Shown one piece after another: positions 30,275 to 39,411 of a stretch of 64,000 nucleotides of DNA (positions are counted from its first letter, which is position 1; every line of letters starts with the position of its first letter). Made by a program: the position numbers and the translations under genes. This DNA comes from Martinezella multihospitum. GTDB lineage: Bacteria; Pseudomonadota; Alphaproteobacteria; Rhizobiales; Rhizobiaceae. The notes beneath the pieces are model-generated. The model had not been told where the DNA came from, searched no databases, and worked only from the letters and a program-made list of their open reading frames with translations. The DNA lies in NCBI RefSeq assembly GCF_900094585.1, contig NZ_FMAG01000014.1:1-64000 (forward strand), written 5' to 3'.

Positions 30275-33200
30275 GTGGCCGTCCCGCACTTCTCCGTCAA
30301 CATGATCGCCCGCGGCTCCGGCCGCAGCGCCGTATTGTCCGTGGCCTACCGGCATTGCGCCAAAATGGAGTACGAGCGGGAAGCCCGAGCGATCGATTAC
30401 ACCCGCAAGCAGGGTTTGCTGCACGAGGAGTTCGTAATCCCCGCGGATGCACCACAATGGCTGACGGCAATGATTTCGGACTGCTTTGTTGCCGGCGCAT
30501 CAGAAGCATTCTGGAACAAGGTCGAGGCATTCGAGAAGCGCGCCGATGCGCAGCTTGCCAAGGACATCACCATCGCCTTGCCGATCGAGCTCTCGGCGGA
30601 GCAGAACATCGCGCTGATGCGGGATTTCGTGGCGACACATATCATCGCGAGAGGCATGGTCGCCGATTGGGTCTATCACAATGCGCCCGGCAATCCGCAT
30701 GTGCATCTGATGACCACATTACGGCCGCTGACCGAAGAGGGTTTTGGCTCGAAGAAGGTCGCGGTAACCGGACCAGACGGCAATCCGCTTCGCAACGATG
30801 CCGGCAAGATCGTCTACGAGCTTTGGGCTGGTGGTATCGACGACTTCAACGCCTTGCGAGATGGCTGGTTTGCCTGTCAGAACAAACATCTGGCGCTCGC
30901 CGGTCTTGATCTCCGCATCGATGGCCGCTCGTTCCAGAAGCAGGGGATTGATCTTGCCCCCACGATCCATCTCGGTGTCGGCACGAAGGCGATCGAACGC
31001 AAAGCGACGGAGGCAGACCAAGCTGCTTCCCTCGAGCGATTGGAGCTGCAGGAGGAGCGGCGCGCCGATAATGTTCGACGCATCCGGCGCAATCCTGAGA
31101 TCGTGCTCGACCTGATCACGCGAGAGAAGAGCGTCTTCGATGAACGCGACGTCGCCAAAATCCTACATCGTTATGTCGATGACGCCAGTCTGTTTCAAAG
31201 CTTGATGGCGCGCATCATGCAAAGCCCGGAGACCTTGCGGTTGCAGCGTGAGACGAGCGAGTTCGCCACCGGCGCCAAGATGCCCGCTCGATATACGACA
31301 CGCGCGATGATCCGGCTGGAGGCGACGATGGCGCGACAGGCCATATGGCTTGAGGGTAAGGAGACGCACGGTGTGTCCGGTACGATCCTCGACGCGACGT
31401 TCAAGCGTCATCAGCGCCTTTCAGAAGAGCAAAGAGCCGCGATCGAGCGGATCGCCGGATCTCCCCGCATCGTGGCCGTTGTCGGTCGCGCCGGCGCGGG
31501 CAAGACCACCATGATGAAGGCGGCCCGCGAGGCCTGGGAGTTTGCCGGATATCGTGTCCTCGGTGGCGCGCTTGCCGGCAAGGCGGCTGAGGGATTGGAG
31601 AAGGAAGCCGGCATCCAGAGCCGGACGCTCGCTTCCTGGGAACTGCGCTGGAATGGCGGCCGTGACGTGCTGGACAGCAGATGCGTGTTCGTCATGGACG
31701 AGGCGGGCATGGTCGCATCCAGGCAGATGGCCGGTTTCGTCGATGCTGTCGTCAAGGCAGGCGCCAAGATCGTGCTCGTCGGCGATCCGGAACAACTGCA
31801 GCCGATCGAGGCGGGTGCCGCCTTCCGCGCCATCGTCGACCGGATCGGTTACGCCGAACTTGAGACGATCTACCGCCAGCGTGAGGACTGGATGCGCAAG
31901 GCCTCGCTCGATCTGGCGCGAGGTGATGTGGAGAAGGCGCTGGCCAACTACAACGCAAATGCCAGGATCACGGGCAGGCGCCTGAAGGCTGAAGCTGTCC
32001 AGAGCCTGATCACCGACTGGGACCACAGCTACGATCCGGCGAAGTCTACGCTGATCCTCGCCCATCTGCGTCGCGACGTGCGCATGCTGAATGTGCTTGC
32101 GCGCGAGAAGCTGGTTGAGCGCGGCATCGTCGGTGAAGGACATGTGTTCAAAACCGGTGATGGAGAACGCCGTTTCGATGCGGGTGACCAGATCGTCTTC
32201 CTGAAGAACGAGGGGTCGCTCGGCGTCAAGAACGGCATGCTCGCCAAGATCATAGAGGCTCAGCCGGGCCGCCTCATCGCCGAGATCGGCGAAGGCGAGC
32301 ATCACCGGCACGTGACGGTCGAACAGCACTTCTACAATAATGTCGACTACGGCTATGCGACGACGATCCACAAGAGCCAAGGAGCGACTGTCGATCGTAT
32401 CAGGGTGCTTGCCTCACTCTCGCTCGACCGCCACCTGACCTATGTGGCGATGACCCGCCATCGTGAGGATCTGCAGCTCTATTATGGACGCCGGTCCTTC
32501 GCCTTTAATGGTGGACTTGCCAAGGTTCTCTCACGGAGAAACGCCAAGGAGACGACGCTCGACTACGAGCGTGGGAAACTCTATCGCGACGCACTGCGGT
32601 TTGCCGAAACACGCGGCCTGCACATCGTCCAGGTGGCGCGCACGCTGCTGCGTGACCAGCTCGACTGGACATTGCGCCAGAAAACAAAGCTTGCCGATCT
32701 CGCCAGCCGTCTGACAGCGGTCGCGTCCAGGCTTGGTCTTGCGAAAACCGCATCGACTCAATCCGCCCGGACCGCAAATCGGGAGGCAAAGCCTATGGTG
32801 TCAGGCATCATGACCTTCTCGAAATCGATCGAACAGGTGATCGAGGACAGGCTCGCCTCGGATTCCGGCCTGAAGACGCAATGGGAGGATGTGTCGGCGC
32901 GTTTCCGTCTGGTCTATGCTCAGCCGGAGGCGGCCTTCAAGGCAGTCAATGTCGATGCCATGCTGACGGATCAGACGGTTGCCGCGACGACCATCTTCAA
33001 GATCGCCAATGAGCCAGAGAGCTTTGGGAAGCTCAAGGGCAAGACTGGCATATTGGCCGCAAAAACTGACAATCGGGATCGAGAGATCGCGCTTGTGAAC
33101 GCTCTGGCCCTTGCCCGCAACCTCGAACGCTATCTGCAGACGAGGCTCGAGGCGGAACGCAAATACCAGGCCGAGGAACAGGCAGCTCGCAGACAAGCTG

Positions 33201-33586
33201 CCATTGAAATCCCCGCGCTCTCGCACAATGCCAAATCCGTCCTCGAACGCGTGCGTGACGCCATCGACCGCAACGATCTTCCGGCTAGCCTGGAATACGC
33301 GCTTGCCGACAAAATGGTAAAGGCCGAGCTCGAGGGGTTTGCCCGAGTTGTCTCCGCGCGCTTCGGCGAGAGGACATTCTTGTCTCTCGCAGCAAAGGAA
33401 CCCAGCGGCAAGGTCTTCGAGACCGTCACGACCGGGATGACAACTGGACAGAAAGCTGAAGTGCAGTCCGCCTGGAACGCCATGCGGACGATCCAGCAAC
33501 TGGGGACCCATGAGCGAACGACAGAGGCGCTCAAGCAGACGGATGCGCTGCGCCAGACAAAAAGCCAGGGGCTATCGCTCAAATGA
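30275..33586 (+). CDS. traA: Conjugative relaxase-helicase TraA
   Basis: 1103 residues, the usual Ti-type length. The N-terminal relaxase domain (about 1-250) has SVAYRHCAKMEYERE with the candidate catalytic Tyr25 and the metal-binding NPHVHLMTTLR (H142, H144). A RecD/TrwC-like helicase domain follows, with Walker A GRAGAGKTT at 404-412, then VFVMDEAGM (Walker B), GDPEQLQPI and the late motif YATTIHKSQGATVDR. The C-terminal 300 residues are helical. It nicks oriT, stays bound to the 5' end and unwinds the strand for transfer. It starts at GTG 30275; an ATG later would cut into the relaxase domain. Its stop overlaps the traF start (ATGA). Confidence 0.95.
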   Translation: MAVPHFSVNMIARGSGRSAVLSVAYRHCAKMEYEREARAIDYTRKQGLLHEEFVIPADAPQWLTAMISDCFVAGASEAFWNKVEAFEKRADAQLAKDITIALPIELSAEQNIALMRDFVATHIIARGMVADWVYHNAPGNPHVHLMTTLRPLTEEGFGSKKVAVTGPDGNPLRNDAGKIVYELWAGGIDDFNALRDGWFACQNKHLALAGLDLRIDGRSFQKQGIDLAPTIHLGVGTKAIERKATEADQAASLERLELQEERRADNVRRIRRNPEIVLDLITREKSVFDERDVAKILHRYVDDASLFQSLMARIMQSPETLRLQRETSEFATGAKMPARYTTRAMIRLEATMARQAIWLEGKETHGVSGTILDATFKRHQRLSEEQRAAIERIAGSPRIVAVVGRAGAGKTTMMKAAREAWEFAGYRVLGGALAGKAAEGLEKEAGIQSRTLASWELRWNGGRDVLDSRCVFVMDEAGMVASRQMAGFVDAVVKAGAKIVLVGDPEQLQPIEAGAAFRAIVDRIGYAELETIYRQREDWMRKASLDLARGDVEKALANYNANARITGRRLKAEAVQSLITDWDHSYDPAKSTLILAHLRRDVRMLNVLAREKLVERGIVGEGHVFKTGDGERRFDAGDQIVFLKNEGSLGVKNGMLAKIIEAQPGRLIAEIGEGEHHRHVTVEQHFYNNVDYGYATTIHKSQGATVDRIRVLASLSLDRHLTYVAMTRHREDLQLYYGRRSFAFNGGLAKVLSRRNAKETTLDYERGKLYRDALRFAETRGLHIVQVARTLLRDQLDWTLRQKTKLADLASRLTAVASRLGLAKTASTQSARTANREAKPMVSGIMTFSKSIEQVIEDRLASDSGLKTQWEDVSARFRLVYAQPEAAFKAVNVDAMLTDQTVAATTIFKIANEPESFGKLKGKTGILAAKTDNRDREIALVNALALARNLERYLQTRLEAERKYQAEEQAARRQAAIEIPALSHNAKSVLERVRDAIDRNDLPASLEYALADKMVKAELEGFARVVSARFGERTFLSLAAKEPSGKVFETVTTGMTTGQKAEVQSAWNAMRTIQQLGTHERTTEALKQTDALRQTKSQGLSLK

Positions 33587-34149
33587 TGCCAGATCCTTCG
33601 CGACATGCATCTGGATCGTCGGCCCGTATGACGTTCCCATGGGTATTGTGGGTGGCGGTGGCAATCGTCTGCCTTCTCGCCGCGCTTGCCTATTACGGCG
33701 GCTACCGTATCAACCTGACGCCAAGTGAACCACTTGGCCTTTGGCGCATCGTTCCGCTTGATCGGGCAGCAGTGGTTGGCGATCTGCTGTTCATTTGTCC
33801 TCTGCGGACATGGGAAACCCAGGACGCGAGGATGCGCGGCTACTTCCGAGCCGGTCTTTGCCCAGGCGGAACAGCACCGCTGATCAAGATGGTGGTCGCC
33901 GTCGCCGGGCAACGCGTCGATATCGGCGCCTCGGTCATGGTCGACGGTCATGAGATCCCCTCGTCCCGTCTGTCCCCGCGAGATGGGAAGGGTCGGCCGC
34001 TCACGCCCTTTCCCGGGGGCATCGTTCCGCCGGACAACGTTTTCGTGCACTCACCGTTCGAAGGCTCCTATGATTCCCGCTACTTCGGCCCCCTGCCCTC
34101 ATCCGGCATCCTTGGTCTGGCACAGGAGGTGTGGACCCATGCGCCATGA
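33583..34149 (+). CDS. traF: Conjugal transfer peptidase TraF
   Basis: 188 residues, S26 signal-peptidase-like serine protease with one N-terminal membrane segment (residues about 20-40). Ser48 in TPSEPLGLW and Lys102 in PLIKMVVAVAGQRVD form the expected Ser-Lys dyad. In RP4, TraF cyclises the TrbC pilin; trbC of this plasmid (51863-52240) is the likely substrate. Translationally coupled to traA, and its end overlaps traB by 11 bases. Confidence 0.92.
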   Translation: MMPDPSRHASGSSARMTFPWVLWVAVAIVCLLAALAYYGGYRINLTPSEPLGLWRIVPLDRAAVVGDLLFICPLRTWETQDARMRGYFRAGLCPGGTAPLIKMVVAVAGQRVDIGASVMVDGHEIPSSRLSPRDGKGRPLTPFPGGIVPPDNVFVHSPFEGSYDSRYFGPLPSSGILGLAQEVWTHAP

Positions 34150-35302
34150 TTATCTCCAGCCGGCATTGTTGACCGCAGCTGCGATCGGCGCCGGGACCAT
34201 GGGATGGAGCGGCCAGGCCCTGCTACTGCCAATAGTATTGGTGTTTCCGATGCTTTGGTCGCTCGCACGAAGCCGACTGGTGGCGGCGATCGTCTCCAGT
34301 GGATACTTCCTTGCTGCGTCACGAGGCTTGCCGCAGGGTGTGGCTAATTTCTATTCGTCGGATTTTTGGCCCGGATTGGCGCTCTGGCTGTGTGCTTCCA
34401 CAAGCTTTGTCATCGTGCATGTGGTTCTCTGGACAAGGCAAGCAAACGCCCGTCCGGTTCGCTACCTTGCCGCAGCCGTTCTTATGGCTGTTCCACCCTT
34501 CGGTATCACCGGCTGGGCGCATCCGATAACGGCTGCAGGCATTCTCTTTCCCGGATGGGGATGGTGGGGCCTCGCCGCCATGACAGCCGGCCTTGCGGGC
34601 CTCGTCACCCGTTTCCGGCCAGCTGTCGCAATCGCCTTGGGAGGCTTTTGGGCGTGGTCCGCCGCTTCGTGGACCGATGCGCCTGTACCCGACAAGTGGC
34701 GCGGTGTCGATCTGGAATTGGGCGCTTCACTTGGACGTGATCTCAGTCTGCAGCGCCACCGTGATCTGATTGCCACGGTGAAGACAGCTGCGGCGGACGG
34801 CACGACCTCGGTTGCTCTACCCGAAAGTGCTTTGGGCTTCTGGACATCCACCACTGCACGAGTTTGGACGGCCGGCCTTCGGGATACCCGCATATCCATT
34901 GTCGCGGGTGCGGTGGTCGTCAATACGGGCGGATATGACAACGTCCTGATCCATCTGACTGGCGATGGCGGCGAGGTCATCTATCGTGAGCGCGTGCCAG
35001 TTCCGGGTTCGATGTGGCAGCCATGGCGATGGTGGCTAGGGGAGCCGGAGGGCGCGGGGGCGCATTTCTTTGCCAATCCAATTGTGTCCGTCGGAGCTGA
35101 ACGGGTCGCACCCCTCATTTGCTACGAGCAACTGCTCGTCTGGCCGATATTGCAATCCATGCTTTACGATCCGGATCTGATCGTCGCCGTCGGAAACGGC
35201 TGGTGGACCAAGGGGACATCGATCGCCGAAATCCAGCATGCCAGCACCGTTGCGTGGGCAAAGCTCTTCGCAAAGCCGCTTGTTTTTTCCGTCAACACCT
35301 GA
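34139..35302 (+). CDS. traB: Conjugal transfer protein TraB
   Basis: 387 residues from ATG 34139, inside the traF 3' end. The N-terminal half has about six membrane segments. The C-terminal half resembles the carbon-nitrogen hydrolase domain of apolipoprotein N-acyltransferase: VALPESALGFW (Glu), then RERVPVPG and APLICYEQ (Cys). This matches rhizobial TraB, which is needed for efficient Ti conjugation; its reaction is unproven. The longer frame from 33950 lies wholly within traF and is not the start. Confidence 0.9.
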   Translation: MRHDYLQPALLTAAAIGAGTMGWSGQALLLPIVLVFPMLWSLARSRLVAAIVSSGYFLAASRGLPQGVANFYSSDFWPGLALWLCASTSFVIVHVVLWTRQANARPVRYLAAAVLMAVPPFGITGWAHPITAAGILFPGWGWWGLAAMTAGLAGLVTRFRPAVAIALGGFWAWSAASWTDAPVPDKWRGVDLELGASLGRDLSLQRHRDLIATVKTAAADGTTSVALPESALGFWTSTTARVWTAGLRDTRISIVAGAVVVNTGGYDNVLIHLTGDGGEVIYRERVPVPGSMWQPWRWWLGEPEGAGAHFFANPIVSVGAERVAPLICYEQLLVWPILQSMLYDPDLIVAVGNGWWTKGTSIAEIQHASTVAWAKLFAKPLVFSVNT

Positions 35303-35320
35303 GTGCCGAGAGGACACTTC

Positions 35321-35941
35321 ATGCTCGACACCGCCCTGATCAAAGAATGCGCCGATCCCACACTCAAGCCTGCGATCGTCGAGCAGTTCGTCGCGGTGGC
35401 CGGTTCCGCAGACCCTCTCGCCGTCACGGTGAAGTCAGGCGGCCGGCTGATCCTCATTCCCAAGGCAACATCAGTCGACCAGGCGATGGCGATCATCCGA
35501 CAATATGCCGGTAGCGCAATTGTCCGCGTTGGCCTGACCCAGTTGCCGGCTGGCATCGGCGTGACCGATCCGTCCGACCTGCAGCCGGACCTCGTCGATG
35601 CCTGTGCGAACCTGCGCAAGGGAACGGCGATGTTTGCCAAGATCTTGCGGATCGTTGCCAAGTGGTATGGGAATCGCACGAGCGCGGATGCGTTCCCGCC
35701 GATGCTCGAGGATGCGGTCTACGCGTGGAAGACGGGAGAGTTCGAAGGCAGGAATGTGTTTCTGGCCTCCGATCCAGGTGGAAGTCTGCCGATAGAAAAA
35801 CAAGTGCCTGCAGCGCAGACGGAAGCTGATGTCAGCGGTAACCCTGAAACGGGAAACGCCGCAGGTTCGGAAAACAACAAACCCCAACCCATTGGATCGG
35901 CGGAGATGCGCATCGATCTGTCCAGGATTGGTGGAGAATAG
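35321..35941 (+). CDS. traH: Conjugal transfer protein TraH
   Basis: 206 residues, starting MLDTALIKECADPTLKPAIV at ATG 35321, with GAGAGGACAC upstream; a GTG at 35303 is the alternative. It matches TraH of Ti/Sym plasmids, the last gene of traAFBH, containing RKGTAMFAKILRIVAKWYGN, which resembles a lytic-transglycosylase-associated region. Recognisable homologues are mostly conjugation-linked; the function is not firmly known. The C-terminal 50 residues are polar and probably disordered. Confidence 0.88.
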   Translation: MLDTALIKECADPTLKPAIVEQFVAVAGSADPLAVTVKSGGRLILIPKATSVDQAMAIIRQYAGSAIVRVGLTQLPAGIGVTDPSDLQPDLVDACANLRKGTAMFAKILRIVAKWYGNRTSADAFPPMLEDAVYAWKTGEFEGRNVFLASDPGGSLPIEKQVPAAQTEADVSGNPETGNAAGSENNKPQPIGSAEMRIDLSRIGGE

Positions 35942-36033
35942 GCTCGGGCTGGTTTGTCCGGAGGCAGTCTTGGCTGAAGCTTGGACGCAGACATGGCAGG
36001 CGTCTAAACCATGCCGGCGATGGTGGCCTGATG

Positions 36034-36402
36034 TTATTCGTCTCCGTAGCCGGCGGGAATATGGCGGTCGAGCTCCATCGCATCATGGAGCACACGTCCA
36101 ATCCCGATCAGATCGGCTTGGACGATCTGGTACAGCAAAAGATGCCGAGGGTGGCGCACAATTCCACTTTCATGCCGCGCTCGCTCGCGGCTATGGCGAA
36201 GATGATAGCTTCGCACATTGTCACCCAATTCGGGGCGGCTCAGGCTTCCGATCCTGTCAGGATCTGTCGCTAGGTCGCGCAGCGCCGTTACAAGCAGATA
36301 CTCATATCGCAACCGGGCGAGCTCGCCGAAGTGCTCATGCGTGTGCGCCAGAATTTCCACGATATCGGCTTGCGCCGCGGCAGAAAGACGAAAATCGGCC
36401 AT
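36034..36402 (-). CDS. parE: ParE/RelE-family toxin
   Basis: 122 residues. FRLSAAAQADIVEILAHTHE followed by HFGELARLRYEYLL, then GRVLHDAMELDRHIP at the end, is the ParE fold; ParE toxins poison DNA gyrase. It is somewhat longer than the typical 95-100 residues because of an Arg/His-rich stretch around SYHLRHSRERARHESG. It forms an operon behind its antitoxin (gap 5 bases). It probably contributes to plasmid maintenance. Confidence 0.88.
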   Translation of the reverse strand: MADFRLSAAAQADIVEILAHTHEHFGELARLRYEYLLVTALRDLATDPDRIGSLSRPELGDNVRSYHLRHSRERARHESGIVRHPRHLLLYQIVQADLIGIGRVLHDAMELDRHIPAGYGDE

Positions 36403-36407
36403 TTCCG

Positions 36408-36701
36408 TTATGCGTCAGACTTACGAATCCGTGCCGACGCTTCACGCCCCAAGCCGGCAATGAAGTGATCCAGCTGGTCAGCTGGTACATCGGTAAATCG
36501 GCCTTCATCCAAATCGACAAAGCCGATATGGGCTGCCTCCCGCAAAGCTTCCAGCTTCGCCGCCTCGTGCGCTTCGCGACGTTCGACCAGACGCAGTCCT
36601 TCGCGCATGACTTCGCTGGCGTTTTGGTAGCGTCCAGACTTCACCAACTGGTCGATAACCGCTTCGTGGTGTTCGGTGAGAACGACATTCCGCGTCGGCA
36701 T
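36408..36701 (-). CDS. parD: ParD-family antitoxin
   Basis: 97 residues: MPTRNVVLTEHHEAVIDQLV, then KSGRYQNASEVMREGLRLVE, the ribbon-helix-helix DNA-binding domain of ParD (CC2985-type), with an acidic C-terminal tail that would wrap the toxin. ATG 36701 is preferred because CGGAGG lies 9 bases upstream; the ATG at 36710 touches the Shine-Dalgarno. It neutralises ParE and represses its own operon. Confidence 0.9.
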   Translation of the reverse strand: MPTRNVVLTEHHEAVIDQLVKSGRYQNASEVMREGLRLVERREAHEAAKLEALREAAHIGFVDLDEGRFTDVPADQLDHFIAGLGREASARIRKSDA

Positions 36702-37056
36702 GAGGGACATCCTCCGGGGTTGCTTCCATACCGGATAATAGCCGATATGGCATAATATGCCAATAGGCTGATCAGACCTATCCTGTTGCCCCGCCGAATG
36801 GCGGGGAAATTGAGGCCCGCTGATTACCATGAGACAGACACTGTCCTCAGCGTCTGCGCAACAGGGCTGTTCAATTTGAGTTGCCCTGTCACCGCCGCGT
36901 GGCAGGCAGCGACAGGGCGCACGTCGCTGGTTCAAGCAATGATGCCTGCAACGAGACAAAGGATGGATATCAGACAATCAGCTCGAGAAGAACGTCCGCT
37001 TGATCGCAAATGGGATTGCCTAACAAGAAACTTGCCCTCAAAAGCGGTGGCGACCG
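36702..37056. other. Intergenic region with parDE control sequences
   Basis: About 355 bases. Apart from the palindrome and ribosome-binding site in front of parD, I see no gene with convincing coding features; the open frames on both strands are short and resemble nothing known. Confidence 0.4.
36748..36762. promoter_or_regulatory. Palindromic operator upstream of parD
   Basis: TGGCATA-A-TATGCCA, a perfect 7-bp dyad with one central base, 46 bases upstream of the parD start. ParD antitoxins bind such short palindromes to repress their own operon. Confidence 0.6.
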
Positions 37057-37509
37057 TCAAAGGTGTTGCTCTTCCGCGAGGATGCTGACCAACGAAAGGA
37101 TGCGGCTTCTGACCCGCGGCGGCAGCAGTAGGACATCCTCGATCAGCCGGCGACCTTCGGCGGTAGAGATATAGGCGATGCGTTCATCGGCCTCTGACGA
37201 AAGGTGAAAAAGCTCGCCAGTTCCAGGGTGCGGCAAATCTTTGAAGAACCGCGCTACTGGCGCCTGCATGCAGCTTGCGATTTCGTATAGCATCGAAGCG
37301 CTAACGCGATTTTTGCCGGCTTCATATTTTTGTACTTGTTGAAGACTTACGCCGATGCCCCTGCCCAGGTCTCCCTGAGACAAATTCAGTTGAATTCTCA
37401 AGATTCGGATCTGCCGACCGACATATTGGTCGACAGGATGAATGTGCGAATCTGATAGGGGAGCGGTCCGCTTCCTGGATTTGTGTCGACCGCCTGAGAT
37501 TCCGCTCAT
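37057..37509 (-). CDS. XRE-family helix-turn-helix regulator
   Basis: About 150 residues from ATG 37509 (GGGGAC upstream); starts at 37524 and 37548 are also possible. HTH_3 domain: VGRQIRILRIQLNLSQGDLG then VSLQQVQKYEAGKNRVSAS, followed by IASCMQAPVARFFKDLP, as in many rhizobial XRE regulators. It has the same plan as the XRE gene at 6788 but is not closely similar. It is divergent from a small hypothetical gene at 37586. Role unknown. Confidence 0.82.
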   Translation of the reverse strand: MSGISGGRHKSRKRTAPLSDSHIHPVDQYVGRQIRILRIQLNLSQGDLGRGIGVSLQQVQKYEAGKNRVSASMLYEIASCMQAPVARFFKDLPHPGTGELFHLSSEADERIAYISTAEGRRLIEDVLLLPPRVRSRILSLVSILAEEQHL

Positions 37510-37585
37510 TTTCGCTGTCCCCATCGCTTCCAATAGGGTCGTAAGCATAGGCTTCGGGAGACGTTCCGGCTTTCAGGAAATTGAT

Positions 37586-37864
37586 ATGACGTTCACGAAA
37601 GTGATATTAAATTGCACGCGAACGTCGCACACCGAAGCAGCAACGGATCCCGGCTCGATCGTTGAATGTGGATTGGACATGGAAGTGTCCGACGACACTT
37701 TGTTTGGGGGCGCTGTGCCGTCGGACGCTGCATGGTCGGATTTGGGGGTGGCGTCCAAACCGATGGTAAATACTCTGACACCTACCGTCGGTTTAGTTAA
37801 GCTGCCCGAATGGATAGGCAAGGTGTCACTTGCCAAGCTCAACCAGTTATCGATCATTCGCTGA
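37586..37864 (+). CDS. Small hypothetical protein
   Basis: 92 residues from ATG 37586, which has AGGAAA 6 bases upstream. MTFTKVILNCTRTSHTEAAT, then VECGLDMEVSDDTLFGG. No motif, membrane segment or family recognised. An overlapping minus-strand frame of equal length exists, so coding status rests on the Shine-Dalgarno and the divergent arrangement with the XRE gene. Confidence 0.3.
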   Translation: MTFTKVILNCTRTSHTEAATDPGSIVECGLDMEVSDDTLFGGAVPSDAAWSDLGVASKPMVNTLTPTVGLVKLPEWIGKVSLAKLNQLSIIR

Positions 37865-37990
37865 TTTTTCGAGCGACCCGATTAATTTGGCCGCTGCATC
37901 GTGCCGCCTGGGATAGGAAGTGGCCACAACCATTGAATACATTAGAGTTTGCGATATATCTGCGGAGATACGACGCAGCACTGGTGGCCA

Positions 37991-38206
37991 ATGGCGCGAT
38001 ACAATTTTAAGGTACGAGATGAATTCAAACGAGTTTTGGCGAAAAGCCACATTGATGAGGACGATCAACTAACGGCCTGCAGAGCCGTTGCCATGGCGCT
38101 TGCCACGTTTGCCTTCAACGCGAAAGCGCCGCCGACCACGTCGGTGGAGCTCGAAGATTCGTCGGGCAACCGCGTTGCTGTCATCACCCTGCTCGTCGAA
38201 ACCTGA
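37991..38206 (+). CDS. DUF6894-like small protein
   Basis: 71 residues: MARYNFKVRDEFKRVLAKSH, then DDQLTACRAVAMALATFAFN and VELEDSSGNRVAVITL. The pattern M-x-R-Y-x-F-x-V-R-D ... D-x-x-x-A-R-x-x-A ... V-E-x-x-D-x-x-G-x-x-V fits the DUF6894 family, very abundant in Rhizobiales and of unknown function. Cytoplasmic, single gene. Confidence 0.65.
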   Translation: MARYNFKVRDEFKRVLAKSHIDEDDQLTACRAVAMALATFAFNAKAPPTTSVELEDSSGNRVAVITLLVET

Positions 38207-38274
38207 GGCACCTCGCAGTTGCTACCATGACCGCAGGTCCGCGGGACGCATTCATCGAATGGTCGCCACAGGGC

Positions 38275-38487
38275 TTACAGGCGCGTCCCAGCCGCCTTGA
38301 TACGCTCAAGGATCTCAGGGTCGCATTGCGCGTCGACGAGGAATTGATGAATGCCGCCTGCTCGCGAGCGAATGTCAGCAAGGAAGTCCTGAAGGCATTC
38401 GATCCCGCGATCGGTAAAGGCGATGATACTCTCGTCGATGAGGGTGGCGACGTATTCCACCGCGTAAAAGAGAGTTGGGGGAGCCAT
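38275..38487 (-). CDS. Small hypothetical protein
   Basis: 70 residues, MAPPTLFYAVEYVATLIDES then IIAFTDRGIECLQDFLADIR. It is preferred over the overlapping plus-strand frame because GAGAGG lies 8 bases before the ATG at 38487 and the composition is that of a compact helical protein. Family not known to me. Confidence 0.45.
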   Translation of the reverse strand: MAPPTLFYAVEYVATLIDESIIAFTDRGIECLQDFLADIRSRAGGIHQFLVDAQCDPEILERIKAAGTRL

Positions 38488-38525
38488 TCCAGAAACCTCT
38501 CAGCCGCTTTGAAAGCACTCAGCGT

Positions 38526-38741
38526 CTAAGTGAAAAAGCTAGAGAATGCGGACGTTCTCGGCCTCGTCCTCCCGGTCCGACGATCTTCACCGAGATCATA
38601 TTCGACCTTGGTGCCTTTCTCGAGCGCGCCACCGCTTTGCAGTGCGGAAATGTGAACGAAGACATCCGTCTCACCATTGTCGGGGGCGATAAAGCCGAAG
38701 CCCTTCTCATTGTTGAAGAATTTGATGGTACCGACAGGCAT
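38526..38741 (-). CDS. CspA-family cold-shock protein with frameshifted C-terminus
   Basis: 71 residues. MPVGTIKFFNNEKGFGFIAP then DVFVHISALQSGG contains RNP1 (KGFGFI) and RNP2 (VFVHI) of cold-shock domain RNA chaperones. After EDRRTGR the frame reads TRPRTSAFSSFFT, unlike the family; one base away the DNA encodes DEAENVRIL followed by a stop, which is the normal Csp ending. A single-base deletion near 38560-38568 (or a sequence error) has replaced the last beta-strand. The protein may be partly functional. Confidence 0.8.
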   Translation of the reverse strand: MPVGTIKFFNNEKGFGFIAPDNGETDVFVHISALQSGGALEKGTKVEYDLGEDRRTGRTRPRTSAFSSFFT

Positions 38742-38935
38742 GAATGTTCCTCACTTCGCTCCCTCGACAGGCTGCGATGATGCAATCTGCGATGAATTCC
38801 TATTATCTGCATTGCAGACTTGCAAATATTTAATTGAGCCAGCGCTTAAATAGCGTCGGCGTCATCGAACCAAACTGTCCGAATTATGCTGTCGTTGCCT
38901 GGAAGCGGTTCTTGAGTCTAACAGTCTACACCAAA

Positions 38936-39154
38936 TCAGTGAAATCGTGTCGATGGTGACGTCTTCGCAATATCACCAATAACATCGTCCATGTAGTCGT
39001 CGGCGAGTTCCAGCAGAGCTTCTGCTATGGTTTGAGGCTCCCATCCAGCCTCCAGAAGCTCGTTCACTGCTACATCAATGGTCTTACGGAGTTGCTGACG
39101 GCAATGTTGTTTCGATGCATCTGCAACATCGATCAACCGTTGTTTGCCTGGCAT
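38936..39154 (-). CDS. Small conserved-looking hypothetical protein
   Basis: 72 residues, MPGKQRLIDVADASKQHCRQ then QLRKTIDVAVNELLEAGWEP and TIAEALLELADDYMDDVIGD. Predicted all-helical and acidic at the C-terminus. Sequence composition and an isolated frame with GGAGGA upstream of the ATG support coding. I recall similar short proteins on rhizobial plasmids but no function. Confidence 0.55.
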   Translation of the reverse strand: MPGKQRLIDVADASKQHCRQQLRKTIDVAVNELLEAGWEPQTIAEALLELADDYMDDVIGDIAKTSPSTRFH

Positions 39155-39411
39155 GATACGCCCTCCTCCACGACGGCAACGCCTATACTAGTCGTCAACA
39201 TATGGCAGAAGTAGTTGCTGACAATTGCTGTGACGCCATTTTATAGAAGTAGCTTCCTTTCCGCTCGCGGACGCGACCAGCCTGACCATGAATTCTATGT
39301 TTGGTTGTAAAATATAGAGCCGTTATTGCAATGTTCGATGGATTGCGTTCTGTGTGTTGGGGAGACGCAGGTTAGTTCAACTGAACTCTCGACCTTATGG
39401 AGCATATATTC

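Noticed and set aside
38227..38529. Plus-strand 100-codon frame at 38.2-38.5 kb
   Set aside because: The overlapping minus-strand frame has a good Shine-Dalgarno and more natural composition; the plus frame has neither.
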